From: Bacteroidales bacterium
GTDB lineage: Bacteria > Bacteroidota > Bacteroidia > Bacteroidales > UBA3663
DNA length: 14,716 nt
Reading direction: 5' to 3'
Assembly (NCBI GenBank): GCA_004557315.1
Contig: SFEH01000048.1
Location: forward strand, 1 to 14,716
The position numbers and the translations under genes were made by a program. Every line of letters begins with the position of its first letter. Within the stretch, counting starts at the first letter, position 1. This document shows positions 6,660 through 14,716 of this stretch, piece by piece. The notes under the pieces were generated by a model, which was not told the DNA's origin, searched no databases, and saw nothing but the letters and a program-made list of their open reading frames with translations.

Positions 6660-6713
6660 CAGCGAAAAACTTACAAACAAGCAATTACTAACTTTTAACA
6701 ACACAACACTTAC

Positions 6714-9700
6714 ATGAAACGATTTCTTTTAATCGCAACCATGATCCTGTCTTCATCTGTGCTTGCCTTGGCGCAGACAATCAAGGTGCAGGGTACAGTG
6801 ATTGACAAGAGTTTCGACGAGCCTATCATGGGCGCGACTGTTCTTGAAGTTGGTACTACCAACGGAACTGTCACCGACCTCGATGGCAACTTCGAACTCA
6901 CAGTAAAAGAGGGAGCAACCCTCCAGTTCAGCTACATTGGTTATTCTACGCAGACACACGTAGCAGCTGCCAAGATGGAGATTCTTCTTGCCGAAGACTC
7001 TCAGATGCTTGAAGAAATGATCGTGACTGGTTATACCACCCAGCGCAAGGCCGACCTCACAGGTTCGGTGGCTGTGGTTTCAACCAAGGCTCTCAAGACT
7101 TCGAGCGACACCGACCCAATGCGCGCATTGCAAGGTAAGGTGGCAGGTATGACCGTCACAAGCAACGGCTCACCTTCGGGTGCAGGTACTGTCAGAATCC
7201 GTGGTATCGGTTCGTTCAACTCTTCACGCGACCCTCTCTACGTAATCGATGGCGTACCTACAACCACCAACCTGAACACCCTCAACATGAACGACATCGA
7301 ATCAATGCAGGTATTGAAAGATGCTGCTTCGGCTTCAATCTATGGTAGCCGCGCTGCCAATGGTGTCATCATCATCACCACCAAGCAGGGTAAGAAGGGA
7401 GACGGCAAAGTGAAGGTCGATTTCAATGCAGGCCTCACAGCTCAGTTCTACACCGACCAGACAATGATGAAGCTCCTCGACACCAAGGGCTATGCAACAG
7501 CAATGGTTCAGGCAGCTCTCAACGACGGCATCGACCCTGCTGTCTATGCTCAGAACTACGGCCTTTCATTGTCGGCTGCTGGCGGCATGCCAATCAGCGC
7601 CTACAATCCTGCAACAGGCACTTACGAAAACTACACCGTGGGTGGCTACTATGACGGCTACATCAACCAGAAGCGCACGATGCGTTTCTCTGATACCGAC
7701 TGGCTTGACGCAATCTCTCAGACAGGCTTCACCCAGAACTACGACCTCTCGCTCTCTCATGCTTCTGAAAAGAGCAGCCAGATGTTCTCTGTTGGCTACA
7801 AGCGTGCCGAAGGTATCTTGAAATATACCGATTTCCAGAGCATCTCTGCTCGTATGAACTCGACCTACAACATCAACAAGATGGTATCGGTGGGCGAAAA
7901 CTTCACTTTGACCTATAGCGACCAGGTAGATTGCGCTCCAATGGAGAATGCGCTCAAGATGTCACCAACAGTTCCTGTATATGAGGAAGACGGCGTGACA
8001 TTCGGTGGTCCTGTAGGTGGCATGAGCGACCGTCAGAACCCATTGCGCGAACAGTATTTCAACCGCGACAACCGCCTTCAGATCTGGCGTGCCTTCGGTA
8101 ACGGATACATCGACATCAAGCCAATCAAGGGTCTCACTCTCCGCTCAAACTTCGGTCTTGACTTCCAGTCATCATATATCCACAGCATCACTTACACCTT
8201 CCACTCAGACATCGTCAACAACGACACTCCTCGTGCGACAGCTGCTCACAGCAACGATCTGCGCTGGACATGGTCAAACACAGCCAACTACTTGGTTCCA
8301 CTCCCAGAAGACCATACACTCTCTGCCCTTGCAGGTATCGAACTTCACCGTCAGATCTACAAGGACATCAACGGAACAGCTGAAGGCTTTGCTGTAGAAA
8401 ACAAGGATTACATGCAGGTAGGCGCAGGCACTGGCGTACAGAAAGCCGGTGGCGGACGCGATGGCTACGCTCTTGCCTCTTTCTTCGGCAAGCTCGACTA
8501 TAACTGGAAGGACCTCCTCCTCGCTTCATTCACTATCCGTCGCGACGGTTCAAGCCGCTTCGGTGAAAACAACAAATACGGTACTTTCCCAGCAGCTTCT
8601 CTCGGTTATCGTCTGTCAAAGAACCTCGACAAGGAGTGGCTCAGCGACTTGAAGGTTCGTGCCTCTTGGGGTATGACAGGTAACCAGGAAATCTCGAACG
8701 TGGCTCGATATGGACTCTATGTTGCCGACTATGGCGACAATCGCGACACAGGCACTGCCTACGACTTTGTAGGCACTGGCAGCGGCACATTCCAGAGCGG
8801 TTTCCACCAGACACAGCAAGCCAACCGCAACCTGAAGTGGGAAACTACCATCCAGTATAATGCAGGTATCGACTATGGCTTCCTCGACAATTCCATCTAT
8901 GGTACGATCGATGCCTACATCAAGGATATCGAAGATATGCTCATCAGCCCTGCTTATCTCGGAGCTCTCGGCGAAGGTGGTGCTTCATGGTCAAATGGTC
9001 CTTCTCTCCGCAACTGGGGTATGGAATTCACCCTCGGCTATCGTGGCGAGACAAAGTTCGGACTTGGATATAACATCAGCGGCAACATGGACTTCTACCG
9101 CAACTGGGTTACTTACCTCCCTGCTACCACAACAGGCTCTTACGCTCACACCTCTAAGGAGAACCTCGTTCAGGCAAAGGTGCCATACGGCTCTCGTGTA
9201 GGTTATGTGGTCGATGGTCTTTTCCAGTCGAAGGAAGAGGTTTATGCCTCAGGTCAGGAGAATGCACGTGTCGGTGGTCTCAAGTATGCCGACCTCGATG
9301 GCAACGGCATCATCAACAGCGACGACCAGACATGGATCTTCAATCCGGTGCCCGACTTCTCTTACGGTCTCAACATCGAGCTCAACTACAAGAACTTCGA
9401 CATCGCAATGTTCTGGCAGGGTGTTGCTGGTCAGCAGATCTACAACGACCAGAAGTACCAGACAGATTTCTGGAGCATCACCGATGCAGGCTCAAACAAG
9501 GGTAGCAACATGCTCAACGCATGGACACAGGACAACAAGGGCTCAAAGATCCCTGCTCTCACTACCAACAACTCAGCCGACGAAGGTCGCGCATCGAGCT
9601 ACTATGTCGAAGATGGCTCATGGCTCAAGCTACGCAGCCTTCAGTTGGGTTACTCTCTTCCTGAGGAGCTCATGAAGAAGGCAAAGATTGGCAGCTGCCG

Positions 9701-9830
9701 ATTCTATGTCAGCGGTCAGAACATCCTGACACTCAAGAGCGACAGCTACACAGTGTCAGATCCTGAAAATTCGAGCTGGGCTTATCCTCAGACAACAAGC
9801 GTCAGCGTAGGTGTTCAATTAGGATTCTAA
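6714..9830 (+). CDS. SusC-like TonB-dependent oligosaccharide importer (fructan PUL)
   Basis: A 1038-residue outer-membrane protein that imports glycan fragments using TonB energy, in complex with the SusD-like lipoprotein that follows. A signal peptide ends at ALA-Q (cleavage after about residue 20). Residues about 22-98 are a carboxypeptidase-D regulatory-like beta domain (VQGTVIDKSFDEPIMGATV, TDLDGNFEL). A TonB-box region, EEMIVTGYTTQRKADLTG, begins at residue 100. The plug follows (LQGKVAGMTVTS, VRIRGIGSFN, PLYVIDGVP, ANGVIIITTKQG ending near 226). The rest is the beta barrel, ending in the terminal aromatic typical of outer-membrane porins (VSVGVQLGF). Length is normal and the frame intact. 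The start is fixed by the signal peptide. It is the first gene of the operon, 28 bases before SusD. Fructan specificity is inferred from the neighbours. Confidence 0.94.
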   Translation: MKRFLLIATMILSSSVLALAQTIKVQGTVIDKSFDEPIMGATVLEVGTTNGTVTDLDGNFELTVKEGATLQFSYIGYSTQTHVAAAKMEILLAEDSQMLEEMIVTGYTTQRKADLTGSVAVVSTKALKTSSDTDPMRALQGKVAGMTVTSNGSPSGAGTVRIRGIGSFNSSRDPLYVIDGVPTTTNLNTLNMNDIESMQVLKDAASASIYGSRAANGVIIITTKQGKKGDGKVKVDFNAGLTAQFYTDQTMMKLLDTKGYATAMVQAALNDGIDPAVYAQNYGLSLSAAGGMPISAYNPATGTYENYTVGGYYDGYINQKRTMRFSDTDWLDAISQTGFTQNYDLSLSHASEKSSQMFSVGYKRAEGILKYTDFQSISARMNSTYNINKMVSVGENFTLTYSDQVDCAPMENALKMSPTVPVYEEDGVTFGGPVGGMSDRQNPLREQYFNRDNRLQIWRAFGNGYIDIKPIKGLTLRSNFGLDFQSSYIHSITYTFHSDIVNNDTPRATAAHSNDLRWTWSNTANYLVPLPEDHTLSALAGIELHRQIYKDINGTAEGFAVENKDYMQVGAGTGVQKAGGGRDGYALASFFGKLDYNWKDLLLASFTIRRDGSSRFGENNKYGTFPAASLGYRLSKNLDKEWLSDLKVRASWGMTGNQEISNVARYGLYVADYGDNRDTGTAYDFVGTGSGTFQSGFHQTQQANRNLKWETTIQYNAGIDYGFLDNSIYGTIDAYIKDIEDMLISPAYLGALGEGGASWSNGPSLRNWGMEFTLGYRGETKFGLGYNISGNMDFYRNWVTYLPATTTGSYAHTSKENLVQAKVPYGSRVGYVVDGLFQSKEEVYASGQENARVGGLKYADLDGNGIINSDDQTWIFNPVPDFSYGLNIELNYKNFDIAMFWQGVAGQQIYNDQKYQTDFWSITDAGSNKGSNMLNAWTQDNKGSKIPALTTNNSADEGRASSYYVEDGSWLKLRSLQLGYSLPEELMKKAKIGSCRFYVSGQNILTLKSDSYTVSDPENSSWAYPQTTSVSVGVQLGF

Positions 9831-9858
9831 AGTATTGACTATAATTATTTTGAAATAT

Positions 9859-11640
9859 ATGAAAAAACAATATATCTTCGGAGCAATAGCATTGGCAATG
9901 TCATTGTCATTCAATTCTTGCGACGAATTTCTCGAAATACAGCCAGCTGGTGTCATCGACGAGGAAACAGCTTTTCAGAATCCTGATGGCATGGTAACTG
10001 CTGCCTATTCTGAACTTGGCAACGACTGGTATCAGTATGCCTTCAACCTCTGGCACTATGGCGACCTTGCAAGCGACGATTGTCTCAAGGGAGGTTCAGG
10101 TCTCACCGACACCGAGCTTCACCCTGTAGAGGTATGGAGCAGTCTTACCTCTTCATCGCCTGCCAATCTCGACGAGCTCTGGTATCGTCTCTATGTAGCA
10201 ATCTCGCGCTGCAACCGCGCCCTCATTTCGCTCGAAGAGCATGGTGAGACAGTACTAGGCAGCGACCTTGCACGTCAGCGTGAAGGCGAGGTGCGTTTCC
10301 TGCGTGCTCATTTCTACTGGAAGCTCTTCACCCTGTTCAACCAGATTCCTTGGATCGATGAGACAGTGACCAAGGAGGTGACTCACGAGCAGGTACGCAA
10401 CGACGAGTTCACTCACGACGAGCTCTTCCAGAAGATCATCGATGACTTCAAGTTTGCCTACGATGTGTTGCCTGCCAAGCAGGATAAGGTGGGTCGTGCC
10501 AACAAGATTGCCGCTGCTTCTTACCTTGCCAAATGCTACCTCACCCGCGCTTATGGTGATGGCTATGAGGCAACTACAGGTTATGCTCACATCAACAAGG
10601 CTGACATCAGCGAGGTGCTCAAATACACTCAGGAGGTGGCAAATTCGCAGTATGGCTTCGAAGCTGACTTCGGTGACCTCTTCCTACAGGAGAATGCCAA
10701 TGGCATCGAGTCGATCTTCGCTGTTCAGCACTCTGACTATGAAGCCGACAATACTCAGTACGGTCGCGCCAACTGGAGCACCATGCTCAACGGCTCTTGG
10801 GGCATGTGGTCGTGCGGATGGGACTTCCACAAGCCATCGCAGAACCTCGTCAATGCCTACAAGGTCGATGCCAATGGTCTTCCAATGTTCGACACTTTCG
10901 ATGATGAGATCGACTATCCAATCAACGGTATGCCTGATGCTCAGAAGTGGGATCCACGTCTTTTCCACACCGTGGCAATGCCTACTTTCCCTTACAAGTA
11001 TGAGACAGGCTACAAAGACAAGAACGGAGAGACAGTGAGCCTCATCTTCACCACCGACAACTCGCGCACACCAAGTGTCTATGGCTACTATGGCACTCTG
11101 AAGGAGATTCCTCAGCGCTCAAAGGGCGAGACTTACGACAGCCCTTGGCAGGCGTTCGCTCAGAACGAATACGTCTTCCGCTTCACCGATGTCATGCTGA
11201 TGCGAGCAGAGGCTTTGATCGAGAACGACCAGCTCGAAGAGGCTCGTGCCATCATCAACACTATCCGCGAACGTGCCAAGAACTCTGTGTCAAAGCACAT
11301 CAGCTATGCAGCTGACCAGTGCAACATCGGTCTCTACCCTTCTTTCGCAAGCAAGGACTATGCTCGTCAGGCTTTGCGTTGGGAGCGTCGCCTCGAAATG
11401 GCAATGGAGAGCAGCCGCTACTTCGACCTTCGTCGCTGGGGCTTGGCTTCACAGACACTCAATGCCTATTTCCAAACCGACAAGGACTCATACTACATTG
11501 TCGATGGCAAGAAGGCCTACTATGCTTCTTACCTCAACGATGCTTACTACACACCAGGCAAGAACGAGTACTGGCCAGTGCCTTACAACCAGCTCTACTA
11601 TGTGCCAGGATTGTATGTTCAGAACAAGGGTTATAACTAA
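9859..11640 (+). CDS. SusD-like surface glycan-binding lipoprotein
   Basis: A 593-residue SusD/RagB-family lipoprotein, the lid of the SusC channel that binds glycan at the cell surface. The signal peptide ends in a lipobox with C21 (SFNSC), followed at once by acidic DEFLEI, which fits the acidic export signal that sends Bacteroidetes lipoproteins to the outer face. Family hallmarks are FLEIQPAGVIDEETAFQNPDGM near the N-terminus, GEVRFLRAHFYWKLFTLFNQIPW around 143-165 in the TPR-like helices, LMRAEALIENDQLEEARAIINTIRERA, and RWERRLEMAMESSRYFDLRRWG from about 507. ATG 9859 is chosen because it gives a normal signal peptide; an in-frame TTG at 9835 would add eight residues in front. It is 18 bases from the next gene, so co-transcribed. 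Confidence 0.94.
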   Translation: MKKQYIFGAIALAMSLSFNSCDEFLEIQPAGVIDEETAFQNPDGMVTAAYSELGNDWYQYAFNLWHYGDLASDDCLKGGSGLTDTELHPVEVWSSLTSSSPANLDELWYRLYVAISRCNRALISLEEHGETVLGSDLARQREGEVRFLRAHFYWKLFTLFNQIPWIDETVTKEVTHEQVRNDEFTHDELFQKIIDDFKFAYDVLPAKQDKVGRANKIAAASYLAKCYLTRAYGDGYEATTGYAHINKADISEVLKYTQEVANSQYGFEADFGDLFLQENANGIESIFAVQHSDYEADNTQYGRANWSTMLNGSWGMWSCGWDFHKPSQNLVNAYKVDANGLPMFDTFDDEIDYPINGMPDAQKWDPRLFHTVAMPTFPYKYETGYKDKNGETVSLIFTTDNSRTPSVYGYYGTLKEIPQRSKGETYDSPWQAFAQNEYVFRFTDVMLMRAEALIENDQLEEARAIINTIRERAKNSVSKHISYAADQCNIGLYPSFASKDYARQALRWERRLEMAMESSRYFDLRRWGLASQTLNAYFQTDKDSYYIVDGKKAYYASYLNDAYYTPGKNEYWPVPYNQLYYVPGLYVQNKGYN

Positions 11641-11658
11641 TTTCAATGTCAGATCACT

Positions 11659-13173
11659 ATGAAGATATATAAATTTTTAGGTCTTGCAATGATTGGTCTC
11701 ATGACATCGTGCAACACCGATATGGGCTTCGACCGCGAAGATGCCATCATCTCTGCGCCTGATGCTTCAATGTTCCAGGGCAGCCTTCAGGGCGACGACT
11801 ATGTATGGACATGGTCGGCTCCTGCAGGAACACAGACCCAGGTCACTCTCTATGCCAACGGTGCAAAGAACGGCTCGGTTGTCGTGTCGGGCAATACCTA
11901 CACCCACAAGAATATCGACACCAACATCCCTTTCACCTACGTGTTCAAGTTCACCGATGGCACAAACTATTCTGAGGGTGCCGTATGCGAATACACCCGA
12001 CCTGGTGCAAGCATGTGCAGCGGCCTCTCGATGGCTCAGCTCGACAAGGTGGGTGGCTATGATGCCTTGGTGACATGGAATGCCAATGCCACTGCTTCCA
12101 ACTACAAGTTCAAGGCAAGCAATGGCGGTGCACGCCTGATCGAAGAGACATTGCCAGCAAGCACCACTTCCTACACCATCGAAGACGTAACTCAGGGCGA
12201 GACATGGTCGGTGACCATCACCGCTGTCAATGCTGAAGGTGCTTCGCTTCCTGCCAGCACTTCTCTCCGCATCGGCAAGACAGCCATCGGCTTCCTCTCT
12301 ATCTACTCGCAGGAAGAGATCGAGGACCTGAGCAACGATGCAATCGACGATGACGAGGCTTCAGCTTGGCTCTGGCTGCACGAGACCTATCCTACTGCTC
12401 AGTTCGTGAAGTTTGGCGACATCAAGTCGATTGCCGACATCGATGCCTTCCGCGTCCTCTTCTGGATCCGCGACATCGACGGTGGCACCGAGAACGATGT
12501 GTTCACAATGCCAGCCGATGTGGCAGCAGCTACTCCTGTCATCAAGCAGTGGTATGCCGATGGCGGTAGCCTCCTTCTCTGGAGCCATGCCATCGCTCTC
12601 ATCGAAAATCTCGGACGCATTCCTGAAGGCACAATCAGAAGCAACGACCGCGCAATCGGCGTTGGCGCAGGCGGATGGAATGGCGACACATGGAAGATGG
12701 CTGTCAACAACCGCGTGGGCAACGGCAACAACTACTCGACCCACCCTCTCTATCGCGGTCTTGACAAGCAGATCGAAACAACAGCCGATGGTTTGAAACT
12801 CCTCCCTGTCAAGGGTCCTGGATATACAATGGATCACAACATGCTCTTCTTCAACTACCCATCACAGATCACCGGCTTGGGCAATCAGGACGAGAACATC
12901 TACAATATCCTTGGTTCGGTATATGGTATCTATCCTCTGGGTACTTGGGACAGCCAGGCAAACTACATCTCTCAGCTCAATGTCTGGGAGGCTCAGCAGG
13001 GCAACACCGACCTGAAGGGCACTATCCTCTGTATCGGCAACGGTGGCTGCGAGTTCTCAATGCGCAACGAAGATGGTTCGGCCGACAAGAGTGCTCATCC
13101 AAAGAACAATACTTGCCAGGAAAATATCCTGACCATGGCAAAGAACGCTCTCGAATATCTCAAAACAAGATAA
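11659..13173 (+). CDS. DUF4960 surface fructan-binding lipoprotein (SusE-position SGBP)
   Basis: A 504-residue lipoprotein with C18 in the lipobox (LMTSC), followed by NTDMGFDRED, acidic enough for surface export. Residues about 30-115 and 116-206 look like two fibronectin-III/Ig-like beta domains (WTWSAPAG, YVFKFTDG; ALVTWNANATASNYKFKA, WSVTITAVNAEGAS). Residues about 207-504 match the DUF4960 type: an alternating alpha/beta, glutamine-amidotransferase-like region (AIGFLSIYSQEEIEDLSND, FRVLFWIRDIDGG, SLLLWSHAIALIENLGRIPE, GTILCIGNGGCEFS). The same architecture and position, after SusD, are found in BT1761 of the B. thetaiotaomicron levan PUL, a levan-binding protein. No catalytic role is expected. 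I infer it holds fructan at the cell surface for SusC/SusD. Assignment to DUF4960 is from memory of the family and not from a search. Confidence 0.82.
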   Translation: MKIYKFLGLAMIGLMTSCNTDMGFDREDAIISAPDASMFQGSLQGDDYVWTWSAPAGTQTQVTLYANGAKNGSVVVSGNTYTHKNIDTNIPFTYVFKFTDGTNYSEGAVCEYTRPGASMCSGLSMAQLDKVGGYDALVTWNANATASNYKFKASNGGARLIEETLPASTTSYTIEDVTQGETWSVTITAVNAEGASLPASTSLRIGKTAIGFLSIYSQEEIEDLSNDAIDDDEASAWLWLHETYPTAQFVKFGDIKSIADIDAFRVLFWIRDIDGGTENDVFTMPADVAAATPVIKQWYADGGSLLLWSHAIALIENLGRIPEGTIRSNDRAIGVGAGGWNGDTWKMAVNNRVGNGNNYSTHPLYRGLDKQIETTADGLKLLPVKGPGYTMDHNMLFFNYPSQITGLGNQDENIYNILGSVYGIYPLGTWDSQANYISQLNVWEAQQGNTDLKGTILCIGNGGCEFSMRNEDGSADKSAHPKNNTCQENILTMAKNALEYLKTR

Positions 13174-13191
13174 TTTCTGAATAATAGATGC

Positions 13192-13239
13192 AATAAATCG
13201 CTCAATGCAACGATTATATCATTGTTTGAGCGATTTATT
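13192..13239 (+). terminator. Long stem-loop between the SGBP and GH32 genes (attenuator or terminator)
   Basis: AATAAATCGCTCAA (13192-13205) pairs perfectly with TTGAGCGATTTATT (13226-13239), a 14-bp stem. The inner part can extend as CAACGAT/ATCATTG (13208-13224) with one mismatch. No run of T residues follows, so it is not a classical intrinsic terminator. It may protect the 3' end of the susC-susD-SGBP message or reduce read-through into GH32. Confidence 0.6.
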
Positions 13240-13263
13240 ACATTAAAAAGATAAAAAAACACC

Positions 13264-13271
13264 GAATTTTG
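13264..13271 (+). promoter_or_regulatory. Weak possible -7 box for the GH32 gene
   Basis: GAATTTTG differs from TAnnTTTG at one base and lies 72 bases before the GH32 start; no good -33 element is seen. GCAAC, the core of the repeat near the susC promoter, occurs here at 13271-13275 and also at 13207-13211. GH32 may instead be read through from the upstream operon. Confidence 0.25.
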
Positions 13272-13343
13272 CAACGTCGAAACTCAACGACACTACTTAT
13301 CAAACTGCAAAATTGTTTCACAAACACAAAACCGACAAAAACA

Positions 13344-14716
13344 ATGAAAATCTATTTCTCGCTTGCTGCATTGGCTATGCTTGCAACTGCTTGCCAGCAG
13401 CAGACATCGACTCCAAAGATGGCTCTTGAGAACCATGGCGACACCGTGGCAATCATGATTACATCGCCAACCAAGTATCTGCTCCTGCCTATCCAGGAAG
13501 ACCAGCCAGATGTATGGGTAAAGCTCAACACGGGCAACGAGGCTGAAGATGTGTGGATGGACATCCGCCTGGCTCGCGACTATGTTGACTACTATGTACC
13601 ATTCAAGCTTGGCGAAGGCACTACAGCTCGTGTCGATGTGCTCCATCTGCCAAAAGAGGCAATGGCTTGGGACAACTTCCAGCTCTCAGACAGCTTCGAC
13701 ACTACTAATCACGAATATTTCCGCCCAAAGTATCACTTCTCTCCTGCCTATGGCTGGATGAACGATCCTAACGGCATGACATATATCAATGGTGAGTATC
13801 ACCTCTTCTTCCAGTATAATCCTTACGGCTCTAAGTGGGGCAACATGCACTGGGGTCACGCAGTTTCGTCTGATATGATCCATTGGACAGAGCTCGACCC
13901 TGCCATCGTTCGCGACAACTATGGTCAGATCTTCTCTGGTTCAAGCTATATCGCTCGCTTGCCAAAGGGAATGGAAGGCACTGACCCTTTCCTTGCCGAC
14001 GTGCTTCTGCCTGGCAATGGCTCTGAAGGCGATTTCATCGCATCTTATTATACAAGCGACAATTTCCGACTCGAACGCCCATTGCAGGAGCAGCAGTCGT
14101 TTGCCATCTCGACCGACAATGGCCGCACCTTCCGCAAGTTTGGCGCACCGGTGCTTAAGAGCGATGGACGACGCGACTTCCGCGACCCTAAGCTCTTCTG
14201 GAACGAACGTCGCAACGAGTGGGGCATGATCGTATCGGCCGACAACGAGATGCAGTTCTACGGCTCAAAGAACCTCCGCGACTGGAGCTATGTCTCTGCC
14301 TTCGGCGACGGCTATGGCGTGCAGCCTCGTCAGTTCGAATGCCCAGATTTCTTCTCTCTGCCAATTGAGGGCGAAACATCAAAAACCAACAAGTGGGTGA
14401 TGATAGTCAATGTCAACCCTGGCTTCTGGTTTGGTGGCAGCGGCTCTCAGTATTTCACTGGTTCATACGACGGCACTGAGTTCAAGTGCGAGAACAGCAA
14501 GGAGACAGTCAAGTGGCTCGATTGGGGCAAGGATCACTATGCAGCAGTCACTTTCTCATGCGAACCTAAGGGCCGTGTCATCTCTATCCCTTGGATGAGC
14601 AACTGGCAATATGCCAACGACCTCCCTACCAAGCAATACCGCTCACAGATGGGTATGCCTCGCGAGCTCTTCGCCTTCACCTCTGGTAAAGACACCTATG
14701 TAGGTCAGCGCCCAGT
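13344..14716 (+). CDS. GH32 fructan hydrolase lipoprotein (levanase/inulinase type), C-terminus cut by window edge
   Basis: The first 457 codons of a glycoside hydrolase family 32 enzyme that cleaves beta-fructofuranosyl links in fructans. Signal peptide MKIYFSLAALAMLATAC ends in a lipobox with C17; the next residues, QQQTSTPK, lack acidic residues, so a periplasmic-facing anchor is more likely than surface display (inference). Residues about 20-125 form an extra N-terminal beta domain resembling DUF4980. The five-bladed propeller then begins with all three GH32 catalytic residues: nucleophile D141 in WMNDPNG, transition-state stabiliser D281 in FRDPKLFW, and acid/base E332 in QFECPDFF. Other conserved pieces are HLFFQYNP, MHWGHAVSSDMIHW and IFSGSS. 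The usual C-terminal beta sandwich would lie past the window. Levan versus inulin, and exo versus endo action, cannot be decided from this part. The start is set by the signal peptide. Confidence 0.93.
   Translation, partial: MKIYFSLAALAMLATACQQQTSTPKMALENHGDTVAIMITSPTKYLLLPIQEDQPDVWVKLNTGNEAEDVWMDIRLARDYVDYYVPFKLGEGTTARVDVLHLPKEAMAWDNFQLSDSFDTTNHEYFRPKYHFSPAYGWMNDPNGMTYINGEYHLFFQYNPYGSKWGNMHWGHAVSSDMIHWTELDPAIVRDNYGQIFSGSSYIARLPKGMEGTDPFLADVLLPGNGSEGDFIASYYTSDNFRLERPLQEQQSFAISTDNGRTFRKFGAPVLKSDGRRDFRDPKLFWNERRNEWGMIVSADNEMQFYGSKNLRDWSYVSAFGDGYGVQPRQFECPDFFSLPIEGETSKTNKWVMIVNVNPGFWFGGSGSQYFTGSYDGTEFKCENSKETVKWLDWGKDHYAAVTFSCEPKGRVISIPWMSNWQYANDLPTKQYRSQMGMPRELFAFTSGKDTYVGQRP

Noticed and set aside
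1..14716. CRISPR arrays, tRNA/rRNA genes, transposases or phage genes
   Set aside because: No regularly spaced repeats, cloverleaf patterns, or transposase or integrase motifs were seen on either strand by reading.

Overview
The window comes from a Bacteroidales genome, most likely a member of Prevotellaceae or a close relative (family placement is inference). The evidence is a SusC/SusD pair, a hybrid two-component regulator fused to an AraC domain, lipoproteins with Bacteroidetes-type signals, A-rich leaders without clear Shine-Dalgarno sites, and -7 boxes of the TAnnTTTG type before most transcription units.

Layout: (1) 1-854, minus strand: N-terminal quarter of purL (purine synthesis), cut by the window edge. 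(2) 980-1672: a LysE/RhtB-type exporter transcribed divergently from purL. (3) 1673-2093: a non-coding gap with a strong terminator hairpin, a leftward -7 box that could drive a small structured RNA, and the regulator's promoter. (4) 2094-4892: a hybrid two-component system (HTCS) with a type-1 periplasmic sugar-binding sensor, as in the fructose-sensing HTCS BT1754 of Bacteroides thetaiotaomicron. (5) 4893-5084: a repeat-rich gap. (6) 5085-6500: an archaeal-type P-loop ATPase with a DUF234 nuclease-like tail, with its own promoter and terminator. (7) 6714-13173: SusC, SusD and a DUF4960 surface glycan-binding lipoprotein, closely spaced and apparently one operon. (8) 13344 to the end: a GH32 fructan hydrolase lipoprotein, cut at its C-terminus by the window edge.

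Regions 4, 7 and 8 form a fructan polysaccharide utilisation locus (PUL), probably for levan or inulin. The expected flow is as follows. SusD and the DUF4960 protein capture fructan at the cell surface. SusC imports oligosaccharides with TonB energy. GH32 releases fructose, probably in the periplasm. The HTCS periplasmic domain senses the free sugar and its cytoplasmic AraC domain activates the operon. No fructokinase, fructose permease or second GH32 is seen; they may lie beyond position 14716. The ATPase is not a known part of this pathway and looks like a passenger between regulator and operon.

The PUL is a variant of a known type, not a new system. The less explained signals are the nested repeats before the ATPase, a 21-bp-spaced direct repeat and a palindrome at the susC promoter, and the possible small RNA between lysE and the HTCS.
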